Source of the DNA: a virus
Direction: 5' to 3' (one strand)
DNA length: 36,136 bases
Virus record (IMG/VR): IMGVR_UViG_3300050821_017205
Span: 1 to 36,136 of that record
Below, piece by piece: positions 1-8,707 of this stretch (positions are counted from its first letter, which is position 1; the number at the start of each line of letters is the position of its first letter). A program made the position numbers and the translations under genes. The notes beneath the pieces were generated by a model. That model did no database searches. It was not told the DNA's origin and saw only the letters and a list, made by a program, of their open reading frames with translations.

Positions 1-97
1 AGACGCTCAAAGCCATTGGTATAAGAGACTTAAAAAGAATGGCTTTGACGATTGCGAAACAACTTCTGGCATCCTCAAGAGATACACAGGAGATACA
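1..97. repeat. Terminal direct repeat, left copy (circular junction)
   Basis: These 97 bases are identical to 36040-36136. The reading frame that is open at position 2 continues without a stop from the right end of the window, so the duplication is an overlap of one circular or permuted molecule and not two genomic copies. Confidence 0.97.
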
Positions 98-868
98 GAA
101 CTACTTGATTGGATCAATTATGACGAAGAAAACAAAGAAAATGAAGAAATCAAAACCTCGTGGCCGGCCCAAAACTTCCAAAAAGAAGAAGCGTTCTTAA
201 ATAACCCGAGCTTCTCCTCCATCTGCGAGAACCTTTTTAAACATGGCAATAATGCCATAAAGGGTCCAACCATGGTCCTGATATGGCAAAAACATTGCGA
301 AGGATTCTCTTTAAGAGAAATTGAGAAGCAATTCCATATTCATAACAGTACTATATTTAGAGCCCTAAGAAGATTAGAAGAGTTTATGGAAATATCAGAA
401 GAGCCGGATAAAAGAATTATCATAAGAAGCTACCATAATGCCTCAGACGCCCCGCTTGTCTTCTCGACCTGGATAAAATCAATATGGTACGATCAAAACT
501 CCCTTAGAGAACAAGAGCATGCTTCACGTGATGTCGACCCAGCCTTTAGAAGAACTAAGATTAAAGAGATTAAAAAGTTCTTAGAAGTACCAGGATTTAA
601 GATCAAGGTGGCATGCCTTCAGGACGCCAGTGATCTAATCATAGGTTGGGCCGCCTTCTTTAACTCAACTATCGAGTTTGTTTATGTAAAATATGATTAT
701 AGAAATCAGGGAGTAGCAACGCTCTTGGCTAAGGGGTTCACTCATGTAGCACCACCCCCAACCAAGATCGGGGCCAGCATCGTTAAAAATAATAAGCTCA
801 ATATCATGGAGAGAGAAGAAGATGGACATAGAGAAACAAAAAGATACGAAGAAAAAAATAATATCTAA
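1..868 (+). CDS. HTH + GNAT-like phage protein, 3' part of junction-spanning gene
   Basis: The frame is open from position 2 with no start codon that opens it; its beginning lies at 35978-36039 (see that entry). The joined protein has 309 residues. In order: an N-terminal CxxC (residues about 17-20) and a charged linker; a helix-turn-helix at about 121-146 (GFSLREIEKQF...STIFRALRRL); and a C-terminal GNAT-like half with beta strands and the acetyl-CoA-loop signature YRNQGVA at 254-260, preceded by FVYVK. GNAT-like proteins of this kind are common just upstream of phage terminases; their substrate is unknown to me. The last 47 bases overlap the next gene. An acetyltransferase, a DNA-binding packaging factor and a catalytically dead GNAT are all possible. 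The domain reading is fairly secure, the function is not. Confidence 0.85.
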   Translation, partial: DAQSHWYKRLKKNGFDDCETTSGILKRYTGDTELLDWINYDEENKENEEIKTSWPAQNFQKEEAFLNNPSFSSICENLFKHGNNAIKGPTMVLIWQKHCEGFSLREIEKQFHIHNSTIFRALRRLEEFMEISEEPDKRIIIRSYHNASDAPLVFSTWIKSIWYDQNSLREQEHASRDVDPAFRRTKIKEIKKFLEVPGFKIKVACLQDASDLIIGWAAFFNSTIEFVYVKYDYRNQGVATLLAKGFTHVAPPPTKIGASIVKNNKLNIMEREEDGHRETKRYEEKNNI

Positions 869-1103
869 ATCAAATTTTGCTGAACTAATAGACCAAGCTA
901 TTCCCAGCTACTATGTCAGGTTTCATCAACCCGTTCCTCCAGGTGAAGACAAAGAACCAGTATCAGAGTTTAGACTTGAATCAAAACAGTCGAAATATCT
1001 AGTTGATATGATCTCTTGGACCCCTCACGGAGTGATATTCAGAGCTCATGAGGAGACGGGGATAGTTCCATTGGCCAACATCATTTATTGTAGGATTTCA
1101 TGA
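822..1103 (+). CDS. Hypothetical 93-residue protein
   Basis: I do not recognise the family. The product starts with a very basic stretch (many Lys in the first 17 residues) followed by a mixed, globular-looking domain with YYVRF and a C-terminal segment IVPLANIIYCRIS. ATG 822 overlaps the end of the HTH-GNAT gene by 47 bases and follows an AGAGAAG purine run, so the two are probably translationally coupled. Its place in the packaging module suggests a head or packaging role, but that is inference from position only. Confidence 0.75.
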   Translation: MDIEKQKDTKKKIISKSNFAELIDQAIPSYYVRFHQPVPPGEDKEPVSEFRLESKQSKYLVDMISWTPHGVIFRAHEETGIVPLANIIYCRIS

Positions 1104-1133
1104 CACGACGTAGTAAATAATGAGGGAGATAAT

Positions 1134-1457
1134 ATGGGGCGTCCAAAAGGATCTAAAAACAAAATAGGATTAATCGCTGAACATATAGCTGCCAATTACC
1201 ATATGCACCCATTTGAAGTGTTAATGAAAATATTGAATAACGATTGGGAGGGTCTGGGTTACGAGGCCGAGATTTATCACAAAGAAACACCTTCAGGCGA
1301 AGTTAAGATCGGCTATGTCTTAACACCTCAAATGAGATTAGACGCAGCAAAAGAAGCTACAAAATATTTGTTTAGTCAGAAGAAGGCTGTAGAGATCTCA
1401 ACTCCAGAGGGTGAAGGCTTTAGAATCGAAGTCGTGGATTATGTCTCGAAGAAATGA
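1134..1457 (+). CDS. Putative small terminase subunit (AT-hook-like N terminus)
   Basis: 107 residues beginning GRPKGSKNK, an AT-hook-like DNA-minor-groove motif, then an acidic and aromatic middle (PFEVLMKILNNDWEGLGYE) and RLDAAKEATKYLFSQKKAVE. GRPKGSxNK proteins with an alanine-rich PKRKA-type C-terminal helix are commonly found directly upstream of large terminases, where they are thought to act as DNA-recognition (small) subunits. That assignment rests on the motif plus gene order. GGGAG lies 8 bases before ATG 1134. The stop overlaps the next start as ATGA. Confidence 0.7.
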   Translation: MGRPKGSKNKIGLIAEHIAANYHMHPFEVLMKILNNDWEGLGYEAEIYHKETPSGEVKIGYVLTPQMRLDAAKEATKYLFSQKKAVEISTPEGEGFRIEVVDYVSKK

Positions 1458-1642
1458 CTAGAAAAGAATTAGAAAAAATAATTATAGAAATGATTCGCAA
1501 TGCCGACATCACATCGAAATGTGATGAATGTCGGAAGCAAGGTTTATTGCAATGTGACCCGTATTTTTTAGATGTCAAAGATCAAATATTAATTACTAGT
1601 CTTTGTCCTAAATGTTATCGAGATTCAGTGGATGATATCTAA
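1454..1642 (+). CDS. Small zinc-ribbon-like protein
   Basis: 62 residues with an acidic/basic helix followed by two Cys pairs, CDEC and CPKC, about 30 residues apart, the spacing of a zinc ribbon; another lone Cys sits between. It starts at ATG 1454 overlapping the previous stop (ATGA), and its TAA shares a base with the ATG of the large terminase, so it is translated with both. No family is recognised. A DNA- or protein-docking accessory of the packaging motor is possible. Confidence 0.7.
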   Translation: MTRKELEKIIIEMIRNADITSKCDECRKQGLLQCDPYFLDVKDQILITSLCPKCYRDSVDDI

Positions 1643-3120
1643 TGAAGTCTCTTCAGATAGCTCTTCAACCCAAACAAAGGACATTTCTTGAAACGATCGA
1701 GCGAACACCGATTACTTTCTATGGAGGAGCAAAGGGAGGAGGAAAGAGCAAAGGCCTACAACTCATCATGCTCTTCAGAAGGTTTAAGTACCCCAACTCC
1801 ACAGGCGCGATATTTCGGAGAACATATCCGGAACTTGAAGGTAACCACATCAGACCCCTCTTCCAAGCCTTCCCAGAACTCAGACTCTATTGGAACGAAA
1901 GTAAAAAGCTCTTAAGCTTACCAAATGGGAGCACTCTTCAATTCTGTCACTGTAACAATGAAGCTGATGTTGATCTTTATCAGGGCAGAGAGTTCCATGA
2001 CCTGGCAATTGATGAGGCTGGCCAATGGCCGGAGCCAATGTTCAGAAGGCTCCTCGGTTCTAACAGATCCTCCCAATCAGGGATTATTGCCAGAGCCATG
2101 CTCACCGGAAACCCTGGTGGTATTGGCCACGGTTGGCTTAAGAGAATATTCATCGAGAGACGCTTTAATGGTCGCGAAAACCCTTCAGACTATTCCTTCA
2201 TACAAGCTCTGGTGGACGACAACGAAGCTCTTATGGAGAACGACCCTAGTTACGTACAAAGACTTGAGTCAGAACCAAACGAAGCGTTAAGAAAGGCATA
2301 CAGATATGGCGACTGGGACATCTTTGCCGGCCAATACTTCCAAGAAATCTCAAAAGAAATCCACTTCATCCCCCCCTTTGAAATCCCAAGCCATTGGAAC
2401 AGGTTCGGGGCCTATGACTATGGTTACAATCATCCGGCGGTCTTTGGGTGGTTCGCAAACGACGAGGACGGTAACACCTATCTCTATAGAGAACTTGTCA
2501 AAGCTCAGACCAGAGTCGATCAGTTCGCAAAAGAGCTAACGAACTATCCCGACACAAAGCTTCTTAACCCAATCGTTGCAGGGCTTGATTGCTGGACTCA
2601 AAAATCGGTCTTAAGATCTGACCCTCACCCTCCAACCATTGCTGAAGAGTTCGACAGTCACGGGATCTTTTTAGAGAAAGCGACCATAGACAGGGTTCAA
2701 GGGGCTGCTCAATTACGCTCTTATCTCGCCTGGCAAGGAAAACCCAATAAGAAGCCCCGGTTATTCATCTTTAATACTTGTCCTGTCACCTACGACACAA
2801 TAGCGCGAATGATACACAATCCTGACAAGGTGGAAGACGTTCTCAAAGTAGATGCCACAGAAGGTGACCCTCATTCAGGGGACGATGCCTATGACATGGT
2901 GAGATATGGCTTAATGTCTAGGCCTATTTTAACCGATCATTTGAAGGTTATTCCCATGCATGGAACTCCAGAGTGGATTAAGCAGACCGAGGACTTACAC
3001 AAGCAGGCCATAATTGAGAAGCTCGAGAAAGAACGGGCTCTTAAAGAGGGCACAAACGAGAAGATGAACTGGGAAGTGGACAAGTTTGGCCGCGCACCAT
3101 GGCAACGCTGGGATGATTAA
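1642..3120 (+). CDS. terL: Terminase large subunit (packaging ATPase-nuclease)
   Basis: 492 residues, normal for TerL, the ATP-driven motor that pumps DNA through the portal and cuts it. The N-terminal ATPase shows Walker A GGAKGGGKS (28-36), Walker B LAIDEA with the acidic pair at 124-125, and coupling motif TGNPGG (155-160). The C-terminal RuvC-like nuclease shows acidic residues in GAYDYGYNHP (D259), VAGLDCW (D316) and HSGDDAYDMV (415-418). ATG 1642 shares its A with the preceding TAA. The family is certain; the cos or headful packaging mode is not readable here. Confidence 0.96.
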   Translation: MKSLQIALQPKQRTFLETIERTPITFYGGAKGGGKSKGLQLIMLFRRFKYPNSTGAIFRRTYPELEGNHIRPLFQAFPELRLYWNESKKLLSLPNGSTLQFCHCNNEADVDLYQGREFHDLAIDEAGQWPEPMFRRLLGSNRSSQSGIIARAMLTGNPGGIGHGWLKRIFIERRFNGRENPSDYSFIQALVDDNEALMENDPSYVQRLESEPNEALRKAYRYGDWDIFAGQYFQEISKEIHFIPPFEIPSHWNRFGAYDYGYNHPAVFGWFANDEDGNTYLYRELVKAQTRVDQFAKELTNYPDTKLLNPIVAGLDCWTQKSVLRSDPHPPTIAEEFDSHGIFLEKATIDRVQGAAQLRSYLAWQGKPNKKPRLFIFNTCPVTYDTIARMIHNPDKVEDVLKVDATEGDPHSGDDAYDMVRYGLMSRPILTDHLKVIPMHGTPEWIKQTEDLHKQAIIEKLEKERALKEGTNEKMNWEVDKFGRAPWQRWDD

Positions 3121-3145
3121 TTTCTAAAGCAGTCACACAGTAGTG

Positions 3146-3379
3146 ATGAACAAGCTCCCATTTTTACAACCTAAAGGCTGGCCTCAGAAGGTCAGAATCT
3201 CTGGAGAGTCTAAGTATGGCTTCTCAGAAGATGATGAAATAATCGAGCAAGCTCTTCATGAGCTTAGTTCAGCCATTGAAAGCAAAGATCACAAACAAAT
3301 GATGGATGCAATTGAGGCTTTAGTTGATTGCATTATGGCAAGAGAGGGTAACGACGATGCGTCTAATGAAGAAGCCTGA
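3146..3379 (+). CDS. Small head-region protein with SKDHK module, copy 1
   Basis: 77 residues from ATG 3146; a GTG codon directly before it at 3143 is an alternative start, and neither has a strong ribosome-binding site. Residues about 39-66 carry ELSSAIESKDHKQMMDAIEA followed by V and a Cys, which recur nearly unchanged at the C terminus of the next gene. The module is alpha-helical and rich in Asp, His and Lys. The function is unknown; position between terminase and portal suggests a head-assembly or virion role. It overlaps the next gene by 23 bases. Confidence 0.75.
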   Translation: MNKLPFLQPKGWPQKVRISGESKYGFSEDDEIIEQALHELSSAIESKDHKQMMDAIEALVDCIMAREGNDDASNEEA

Positions 3380-3851
3380 AATGTCTCACACTAAAGGCGA
3401 AGAATGCATGGCTTGCGGTGGTATGGCCTGCAAGATGGCCGACGGTGGGCCAGTCCTTCCAGGCGCTGATACCTTCCAAGACTCGATACGGAAAGCCACT
3501 CATTATTCCGAAGGCGGCAGGGTTGGAAGTTTGAAAATGGATAAAAGCGGATTCATCGACAAGGTCAGGCCATCTGGTGAGTCAGCGCAAGGCGAATCGG
3601 TTAGAAAAGGTGACCACGTAGGGGCTATGAAAGTAGCTTATAGCCGCAGGAAAGAAGAAAGAAATATTCCCAAAGGAAACCTTCAAGGTTTAGCAGAAGG
3701 CGGTGAAGTCGAAGGTGATTCTGATATGGACGACCTTCACGACATGGTTGGCTCAGAGATGATGGATGCCATTCACTCCAAAGATCACAAGAAAATGATG
3801 CAGGGCTTAGAGGCTATGGTTCTTAGCTGCATGAATAAGAGGAGAGATTAA
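3357..3851 (+). CDS. Cys- and GG-motif protein with SKDHK module, copy 2
   Basis: 164 residues from ATG 3357, chosen because GAGGG lies 8 bases upstream; upstream TTG codons have no such site. The N terminus has a Cys cluster (C18, C21, C26). Three double-glycine motifs follow: MADGGPV near 30, YSEGGRV near 53 and LAEGGEV near 115. The C-terminal segment GSEMMDAIHSKDHKKMMQGL (SKDHK at 141-145) is a paralogue of the module in the gene before. The double-glycine motif recurs in several later virion-region genes, which argues for a structural product. No known enzyme motif is present. Confidence 0.8.
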   Translation: MRLMKKPEMSHTKGEECMACGGMACKMADGGPVLPGADTFQDSIRKATHYSEGGRVGSLKMDKSGFIDKVRPSGESAQGESVRKGDHVGAMKVAYSRRKEERNIPKGNLQGLAEGGEVEGDSDMDDLHDMVGSEMMDAIHSKDHKKMMQGLEAMVLSCMNKRRD

Positions 3852-4130
3852 ATGCTCGACGGTAAATCCTTATCAATGGCCATTCGTAAAAAGAAAAAAG
3901 AAGGCATGCACTCTGACTATCGTCAGGACATGGACTATGCTGGTCAAGACGCGGTCGATCCAAATGTCGCCTGGGATGAAAAGCAAAACATGGAAGTCTC
4001 TGAAGCCACAGACTCTCCAGATCATGAGCCGGCACCGCCTTCGGAAATGGGAGAGAATGAATCTTCCCAAGATAAAGCCCAACTTAAAAAGGCCATGGCT
4101 AGGATTGCCCGTTACATCGAAAGTCTTTGA
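3852..4130 (+). CDS. Small acidic hypothetical protein
   Basis: 92 residues: a basic KKKKE patch near the N terminus, a long acidic and Pro/Ser-rich middle likely to be disordered, and a C-terminal helix KKAMARIARYIESL. AGGAG stands 8 bases before ATG 3852. The stop overlaps the next ATG (ATGA at 4127-4131 region). It belongs to the run of small genes between terminase and portal; a scaffold-like or head-completion accessory is possible but unproven. Confidence 0.75.
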   Translation: MLDGKSLSMAIRKKKKEGMHSDYRQDMDYAGQDAVDPNVAWDEKQNMEVSEATDSPDHEPAPPSEMGENESSQDKAQLKKAMARIARYIESL

Positions 4131-4384
4131 TGAACGTGCAGGAAACGTTAGCCGTCATTGAGGCTCTACGCTTAGCCGGAGCGACTCACTTTAAGTCTCA
4201 AGACTTTGAAATAACCATGGGTGAAGTTCCACGTGGAACAATTTCAAAACCATTGGAAGTTTCTCAAGAACAAACTAAGGCAACGGCTGAAGCTAATCAA
4301 AAGATCACGGAACTGATTAACACGATGAAAATGACACCAGAGCAACTTGCAGATCAGATTTTCCCTGCAGGAGCAGGAGGCTAA
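4130..4384 (+). CDS. Small helical hypothetical protein upstream of portal
   Basis: 84 residues from ATG 4130, which overlaps the previous stop; the in-frame TTG at 4127 is a less likely start. The sequence begins with a helix (NVQETLAVIEALRLAGATHF), has a short beta-like centre (FEITMGEVPRG) and ends with a Gln/Lys helix and AGAGG. It ends immediately before the portal ATG. I do not recognise it. Confidence 0.75.
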   Translation: MNVQETLAVIEALRLAGATHFKSQDFEITMGEVPRGTISKPLEVSQEQTKATAEANQKITELINTMKMTPEQLADQIFPAGAGG

Positions 4385-6310
4385 ATGGCCTGGACAGTTG
4401 AGCCGATAGAAGTTGTTAAGCCAAAAGACAAAGTAATAGATCCTCGTGATAAGCGAACTATTGAGCAAAAGAATAATTACTATCAATGGTGGTTAGCTCA
4501 GAATGATCAGGAACTTTGTGCGCAGCTTTTATCAACTACTGCGTTTCTTAAAAACTTTCATAGTGCGCGAATTAGACAGGCCAGTCTCTATTCTAGACTT
4601 TTTAGTGGCAAGCCTCTTTATAACTACCTCGCAAGTACATCGACCCTCGACAACTCTCAGCAAATGCCTATGGGTAGACCTACTGCTAATGTGGTGTATT
4701 CATGTTCTGATACGATTACCTCGCAACTAACCCAAGATAATCCAACTCCCGTTTTCTTAACAGACGCTGGCCATTACAAAGAACGCAGACTCTCCAAACA
4801 ATTTAATGATTTCATTCTAGGAGAATTCTATAGATGCAAAGCCTATGAGTTAGGGGCTGAAGCTTTTAGAGATACGACCATTATCGGTGACGGATATATC
4901 AAGATTGTTGAAAAGAACAATAAAGTAGCTCTTGAACGGACTCTTGCTACTGAACTCTTAATCGACTTCAACGACGGTTATTACGGAAACCCCAGGGCTC
5001 TTATTCAGACAAAGCTATGCGATCGAGGCATGCTTGCTGACCACTTTCCCAAAGAAGCCGACAAAATTTACGGAGCTCAAGGGGGTACAGTTGATAACTC
5101 GCCTCAGAGTACAGATACCATTTCTGACCAATTGATCATTAGCGAAGGATGGCATCTTCCCTCTGGCGAGGCGGCCAAGGACGGCCGGCATTCTATTGTC
5201 TGCTCGGATGGTCTACTGCTCGATGAAAACTGGGATAAAGATTATTTCCCGTTTGAGAATCTTTATTATAATCGGAACTTGGTAGGGCCGTTCAGCCAAG
5301 GGCTAGCCGAAATTCTTTTCCCAACCCAAATGGAAATTTACAAGATGCTCATCATTGCATCTCAGTCATTAGAGATGACTGGTGTGCCTAAGATTATAAT
5401 CTCAGAACTTTCAAAAGTATTAGAGACGGCTTTTAACAACAACATTTCAAGCATTATTAAAGTTAAAACGATGTCTGAGGCGCCTCAGTTCGTAAACGCC
5501 AGAAGTAACAATGTTGAGATTTATGAATACATCAAATGGCTAATAGAGAACTCCTATCAAATTTCAGGCATATCAAGTCTCTCGGCCGCAGGAACTAAGC
5601 CTGCCGGTCTCAATAGCGGAGAAGCTCAAAGAGAATATATGAATATCCAATCTGCAAGGTTTTCAGCCATGCAGAAACGTTATCAAGAATTCTACCCAAA
5701 GCTCTCTTATAAAATGATCGATAAGGCCGCTGATATTTGTAAGCGAGAGGGTAAATACACAACTGTCTATCCTGGCAAAGATGGTACGCGTGAAGTCGAC
5801 TTTCCGAAGGTCGGCATGCTCAAAGACACCTATGTTATTAAATGCTTTGATGAGTCATCACTTCCTAAAGATCCAGTAGGAAGGCAGGCAAAACTTAGTG
5901 AAATGCTCGCTGCCGGTGAGATATCTAATCAAGAATTTAGAAGGCTCTCAAACTTTCCAGATCTTGAACAGTCAGATCAATTGGCAGTTGCGCTAGAAGA
6001 ACGAATTCTTCACGATCTAGATCAGATAATTGAAGAAGGAGAAAAAGGATATAATCCACCTGACGAGTTTATCCTAGATCCATCAGATCTTGCCACAAAG
6101 CTTACAGTCCAAACTTACAACAAATATGTCGTGACAGATCTTGAAGAGGAGAAGCTGCAACTTATTAGGGATTACTTCACCGCCGTTCAAACTTTAAAGC
6201 AGCAAGCTAACCCTCCACAACCCCAGATGCCCATGCCGAATGCTCAACCAAACATTCCGGTTGCTCCCCCAGCGCCATCAATAAGCCCAACAAGTAACGT
6301 AGCAGTCTAA
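4385..6310 (+). CDS. Portal protein
   Basis: 641 residues, a usual size for a podovirus-type portal, the dodecameric ring at the head vertex through which DNA enters. Seen in the sequence: the aromatic N-terminal region (NNYYQWWLAQ), the conserved-looking core with RPTANVVYSCSDTITSQL, and a long helical part with GISSLSAAG...GLNSGEAQREYM and FYPKLSYKMI typical of the portal stem and wing, ending in a Pro/Gln/Met-rich tail. Position directly before the scaffold and capsid genes supports the call. It begins right after the stop of the preceding gene; GGAGCAGGAGG overlaps that stop as its ribosome-binding site. Confidence 0.88.
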   Translation: MAWTVEPIEVVKPKDKVIDPRDKRTIEQKNNYYQWWLAQNDQELCAQLLSTTAFLKNFHSARIRQASLYSRLFSGKPLYNYLASTSTLDNSQQMPMGRPTANVVYSCSDTITSQLTQDNPTPVFLTDAGHYKERRLSKQFNDFILGEFYRCKAYELGAEAFRDTTIIGDGYIKIVEKNNKVALERTLATELLIDFNDGYYGNPRALIQTKLCDRGMLADHFPKEADKIYGAQGGTVDNSPQSTDTISDQLIISEGWHLPSGEAAKDGRHSIVCSDGLLLDENWDKDYFPFENLYYNRNLVGPFSQGLAEILFPTQMEIYKMLIIASQSLEMTGVPKIIISELSKVLETAFNNNISSIIKVKTMSEAPQFVNARSNNVEIYEYIKWLIENSYQISGISSLSAAGTKPAGLNSGEAQREYMNIQSARFSAMQKRYQEFYPKLSYKMIDKAADICKREGKYTTVYPGKDGTREVDFPKVGMLKDTYVIKCFDESSLPKDPVGRQAKLSEMLAAGEISNQEFRRLSNFPDLEQSDQLAVALEERILHDLDQIIEEGEKGYNPPDEFILDPSDLATKLTVQTYNKYVVTDLEEEKLQLIRDYFTAVQTLKQQANPPQPQMPMPNAQPNIPVAPPAPSISPTSNVAV

Positions 6311-6340
6311 GAAGAGATAATTAACAAGGAGACAAAATCT

Positions 6341-7288
6341 ATGCCCTATACGACCGAGTCAATCGAGCCTGCCCAATTGGGCACAGTCACTAACCAACCA
6401 AATCAATTCAATCTGCCGGTGAAGGAGTTCGTTGGCTATGACCCAAAGGGAACCACTACCGTCACTGGAAGTAATAGAGCAGACACTCCCAAAGAAACAG
6501 GCATTGCTACCGATACCACCACCCCCTCTGAAGCTCCAATCCCGGAAGTTCCAAAAGAGGAGTTAGTCACCCTCTCGCCTAAGGTCAGCGCTCTTGCAAG
6601 GAAAGAGCAAGCCCAACGACAGAGAGAAAAAGAATTAGCAACAAAAGAGCGATCATTTGCTGACAAAATGTCAGATGCCGAGAAATATCGCAAGCTTACA
6701 GAGAAAATAAAAAACAAAGATTATTCGGCAATTGATGAGTTAGGCGTCCCATATGAGGAAATTGTAAAGCACGAGCTCAATAAAGAAGCCTCCAAAAACC
6801 CCGAACAAGAACGGGTGAGGAAGGTTGAAGAAGAATTAGCTGCCCTTAAAAAGCAGCGAGAAGAAGATGCAGTTAAGGAGTACCAGGCTAACCAAGCGCT
6901 GTGGAAGCAAGAGATTGTAAAGGCCGTCACGAACTCTGAAGAGTTTTCTACGATTAGAGAGTTAAGCGCTGAGGACATTGTTCTTCAACATATTAACGAC
7001 TCTTTTGAAGAAGACGATGTTGAGCTCACGGTTGAACAAGCTTGCAAAGATATAGAACAGGCACTTTTTGAACGGGCTGAAAAGTTCGCTTCAGTGCCGA
7101 AGCTTAAAAACAAGGCTCCGGAAGCTAAAGTGTTAGGGGCTCCGAAACCTTCCGCCAAAACCATAACACAAAACTTGACGACAACGCCTAAGAGCGCTCC
7201 TTCGTCAAAGCCGTTTCACCTCTTGTCTGAATCAGAACAAATTACAGAAGCTATAAGACGGGTGCAGGCGGCCAAACTGCAAAGGTAA
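6341..7288 (+). CDS. Putative scaffolding protein
   Basis: 315 residues with a Pro/Thr-rich N terminus, then a long highly charged helical region (about residues 85-200) full of Lys, Glu, Arg and Gln, and a basic C terminus (KLQR). This composition and the place between portal and major capsid are typical of the internal scaffold that shapes the procapsid and is later lost. AAGGAG sits 10 bases before ATG 6341. No protease signature is seen in or beside it, so scaffold removal may not be proteolytic, or the protease is unrecognised. Confidence 0.8.
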   Translation: MPYTTESIEPAQLGTVTNQPNQFNLPVKEFVGYDPKGTTTVTGSNRADTPKETGIATDTTTPSEAPIPEVPKEELVTLSPKVSALARKEQAQRQREKELATKERSFADKMSDAEKYRKLTEKIKNKDYSAIDELGVPYEEIVKHELNKEASKNPEQERVRKVEEELAALKKQREEDAVKEYQANQALWKQEIVKAVTNSEEFSTIRELSAEDIVLQHINDSFEEDDVELTVEQACKDIEQALFERAEKFASVPKLKNKAPEAKVLGAPKPSAKTITQNLTTTPKSAPSSKPFHLLSESEQITEAIRRVQAAKLQR

Positions 7289-7295
7289 TTAAACT

Positions 7296-8645
7296 ATGGG
7301 TACTCCAGCCAATCCGGCGATTGCATATTCTAACTCGCAGGATAACTTACAAGTTCTTAAACAGCTCTATTCAGACGATGCATGGGTAATGAAGGATCTG
7401 GTTTTTAATAAAAACAGATTCCTTTCCATGGTCGATAAGGATGAGACAGAGATGGGGCTAGGCGGACTGAATTTTCCGATCCCTGTTCTGTACGATGTTG
7501 GTGGTGGTGGTTCTGCTAACCTGGGTAATGCTCAGACCTATCAGACAGCCCCTGCAACTGCGTCTTTTCTCCTCACGACTGTTAACGTCTACAGAGTGGG
7601 TTCGATTCAGAACCAATTCTTAAGAGCGTCGGCACAAAACATTGGCGCTTTCATGCCCGCAGCTAAGATGAACGTTAAATCCCTTTATATGGGAGCTGCA
7701 AACGACATTGCCTATCAAATGTTCTCAGACGGTTCGGGAACACGCGGTAGCTATGGTGCAAACGGTGGATCAGGCTCGATCTCAAACGGTGTTATCACCC
7801 TTGATAACCTAGGCCAAGTTTATCAATTCTCTGTCAACATGGCTCTTAATAGCTACTCGATCTCTGGTAGCACTGCTACTCAAAGCACGGGCGCTGCGAT
7901 TGGTTATGTTATTGCCGTTGATACGGGTGCTGGAACGATTACTGTCAGTGCTACTCAACAGGGCTCTGCCGGAACTCCGACCAACTGGTCAACAAGCTTC
8001 CCCTACTTGGGACGTGTTGGTGACACGCTGTTTAGCACGAACGGTTTGAATTCAGCAAACATGCTCTGTATCGCAGGGCTCGGCGCTTGGATTCCAAGTG
8101 TTGCTCCTGGCGGAAGTGATTCGTTCTTCACACAAAACAGAAGCGTTTCTCCTACTAAACTCGCTGGCCTCCGTTTTGCTGGAAGCTCTGAAAGTATTCA
8201 AGACTGCTTGATTGATGCGACAAACCAACTTGCAGCTCAGAGCTCCGAAGCCGGTGATCCTGATGTTATCTTTACCAATCCAGTTTCTTACCAAACTCTT
8301 GTTAAGAACCTGACTGGCCAAGGTCAATATCAAATGATCAGGGCTAAGGTGAACGAAGAGGTTGAAATCAGCTTTAAAGCATTGGTTCTACCCACTGCAA
8401 ACGGTGAGATTTCAATCATTCAGGATAGAAACTGCCCTGCTCAGACAGCCTACATCTTGACAATGAAAACCTGGAAGTTGAGAAGCTTGGGGAAAATTCC
8501 TCAGTTCCTCACGTTCCCTGGTTTCTACGATATGTTGGGATTCCCAATTCCTGGTCAAGACGCCGTTGAGATCAGAGTTGGCGGTTATTTGAATCTGTCT
8601 TGCAATGGTCCAGGTGCAAATGCAGTGGTGATCTTGCCACAGTAA
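7296..8645 (+). CDS. Major capsid protein
   Basis: 449 residues, abundant-protein composition (Gly, Ala, Ser, Asn), following the scaffold gene. The N-terminal part has LKQLYSDDAWVMKDLVFNKN and the glycine-rich GGLNFPIPVLYDVGGGGS; the C terminus ends in small residues and beta strands (LRSLGKIPQFLTFPGFYDML). This fits HK97-fold coat proteins. The call rests on gene order, size and composition; no single motif proves it. An intrinsic terminator follows 33 bases after the stop, consistent with a highly expressed unit ending here. Confidence 0.85.
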   Translation: MGTPANPAIAYSNSQDNLQVLKQLYSDDAWVMKDLVFNKNRFLSMVDKDETEMGLGGLNFPIPVLYDVGGGGSANLGNAQTYQTAPATASFLLTTVNVYRVGSIQNQFLRASAQNIGAFMPAAKMNVKSLYMGAANDIAYQMFSDGSGTRGSYGANGGSGSISNGVITLDNLGQVYQFSVNMALNSYSISGSTATQSTGAAIGYVIAVDTGAGTITVSATQQGSAGTPTNWSTSFPYLGRVGDTLFSTNGLNSANMLCIAGLGAWIPSVAPGGSDSFFTQNRSVSPTKLAGLRFAGSSESIQDCLIDATNQLAAQSSEAGDPDVIFTNPVSYQTLVKNLTGQGQYQMIRAKVNEEVEISFKALVLPTANGEISIIQDRNCPAQTAYILTMKTWKLRSLGKIPQFLTFPGFYDMLGFPIPGQDAVEIRVGGYLNLSCNGPGANAVVILPQ

Positions 8646-8677
8646 ACTATAACAGAGACCTAAAACATATTTGTTTG

Positions 8678-8704
8678 GCCCCCGGTCTAGGCTGGGGGCT
8701 TTTT
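8678..8704 (+). terminator. Intrinsic terminator after major capsid gene
   Basis: GCCCCC (8678-8683) pairs with GGGGGC (8694-8699) around a 10-base loop and is followed by five T. There is no T run on the opposite strand, so it acts on + strand transcripts. Confidence 0.9.
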
Positions 8705-8707
8705 ATT

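Noticed and set aside
1688-2539. Three alternative + strand frames inside the large terminase gene
   Set aside because: Fully covered by a gene with all terminase motifs; their composition is that of a shifted frame.
6436-6978. Open frames on the - strand inside the scaffold gene
   Set aside because: They mirror the codon pattern of the charged scaffold gene and have Ser/Leu-rich shadow composition and no ribosome-binding site.
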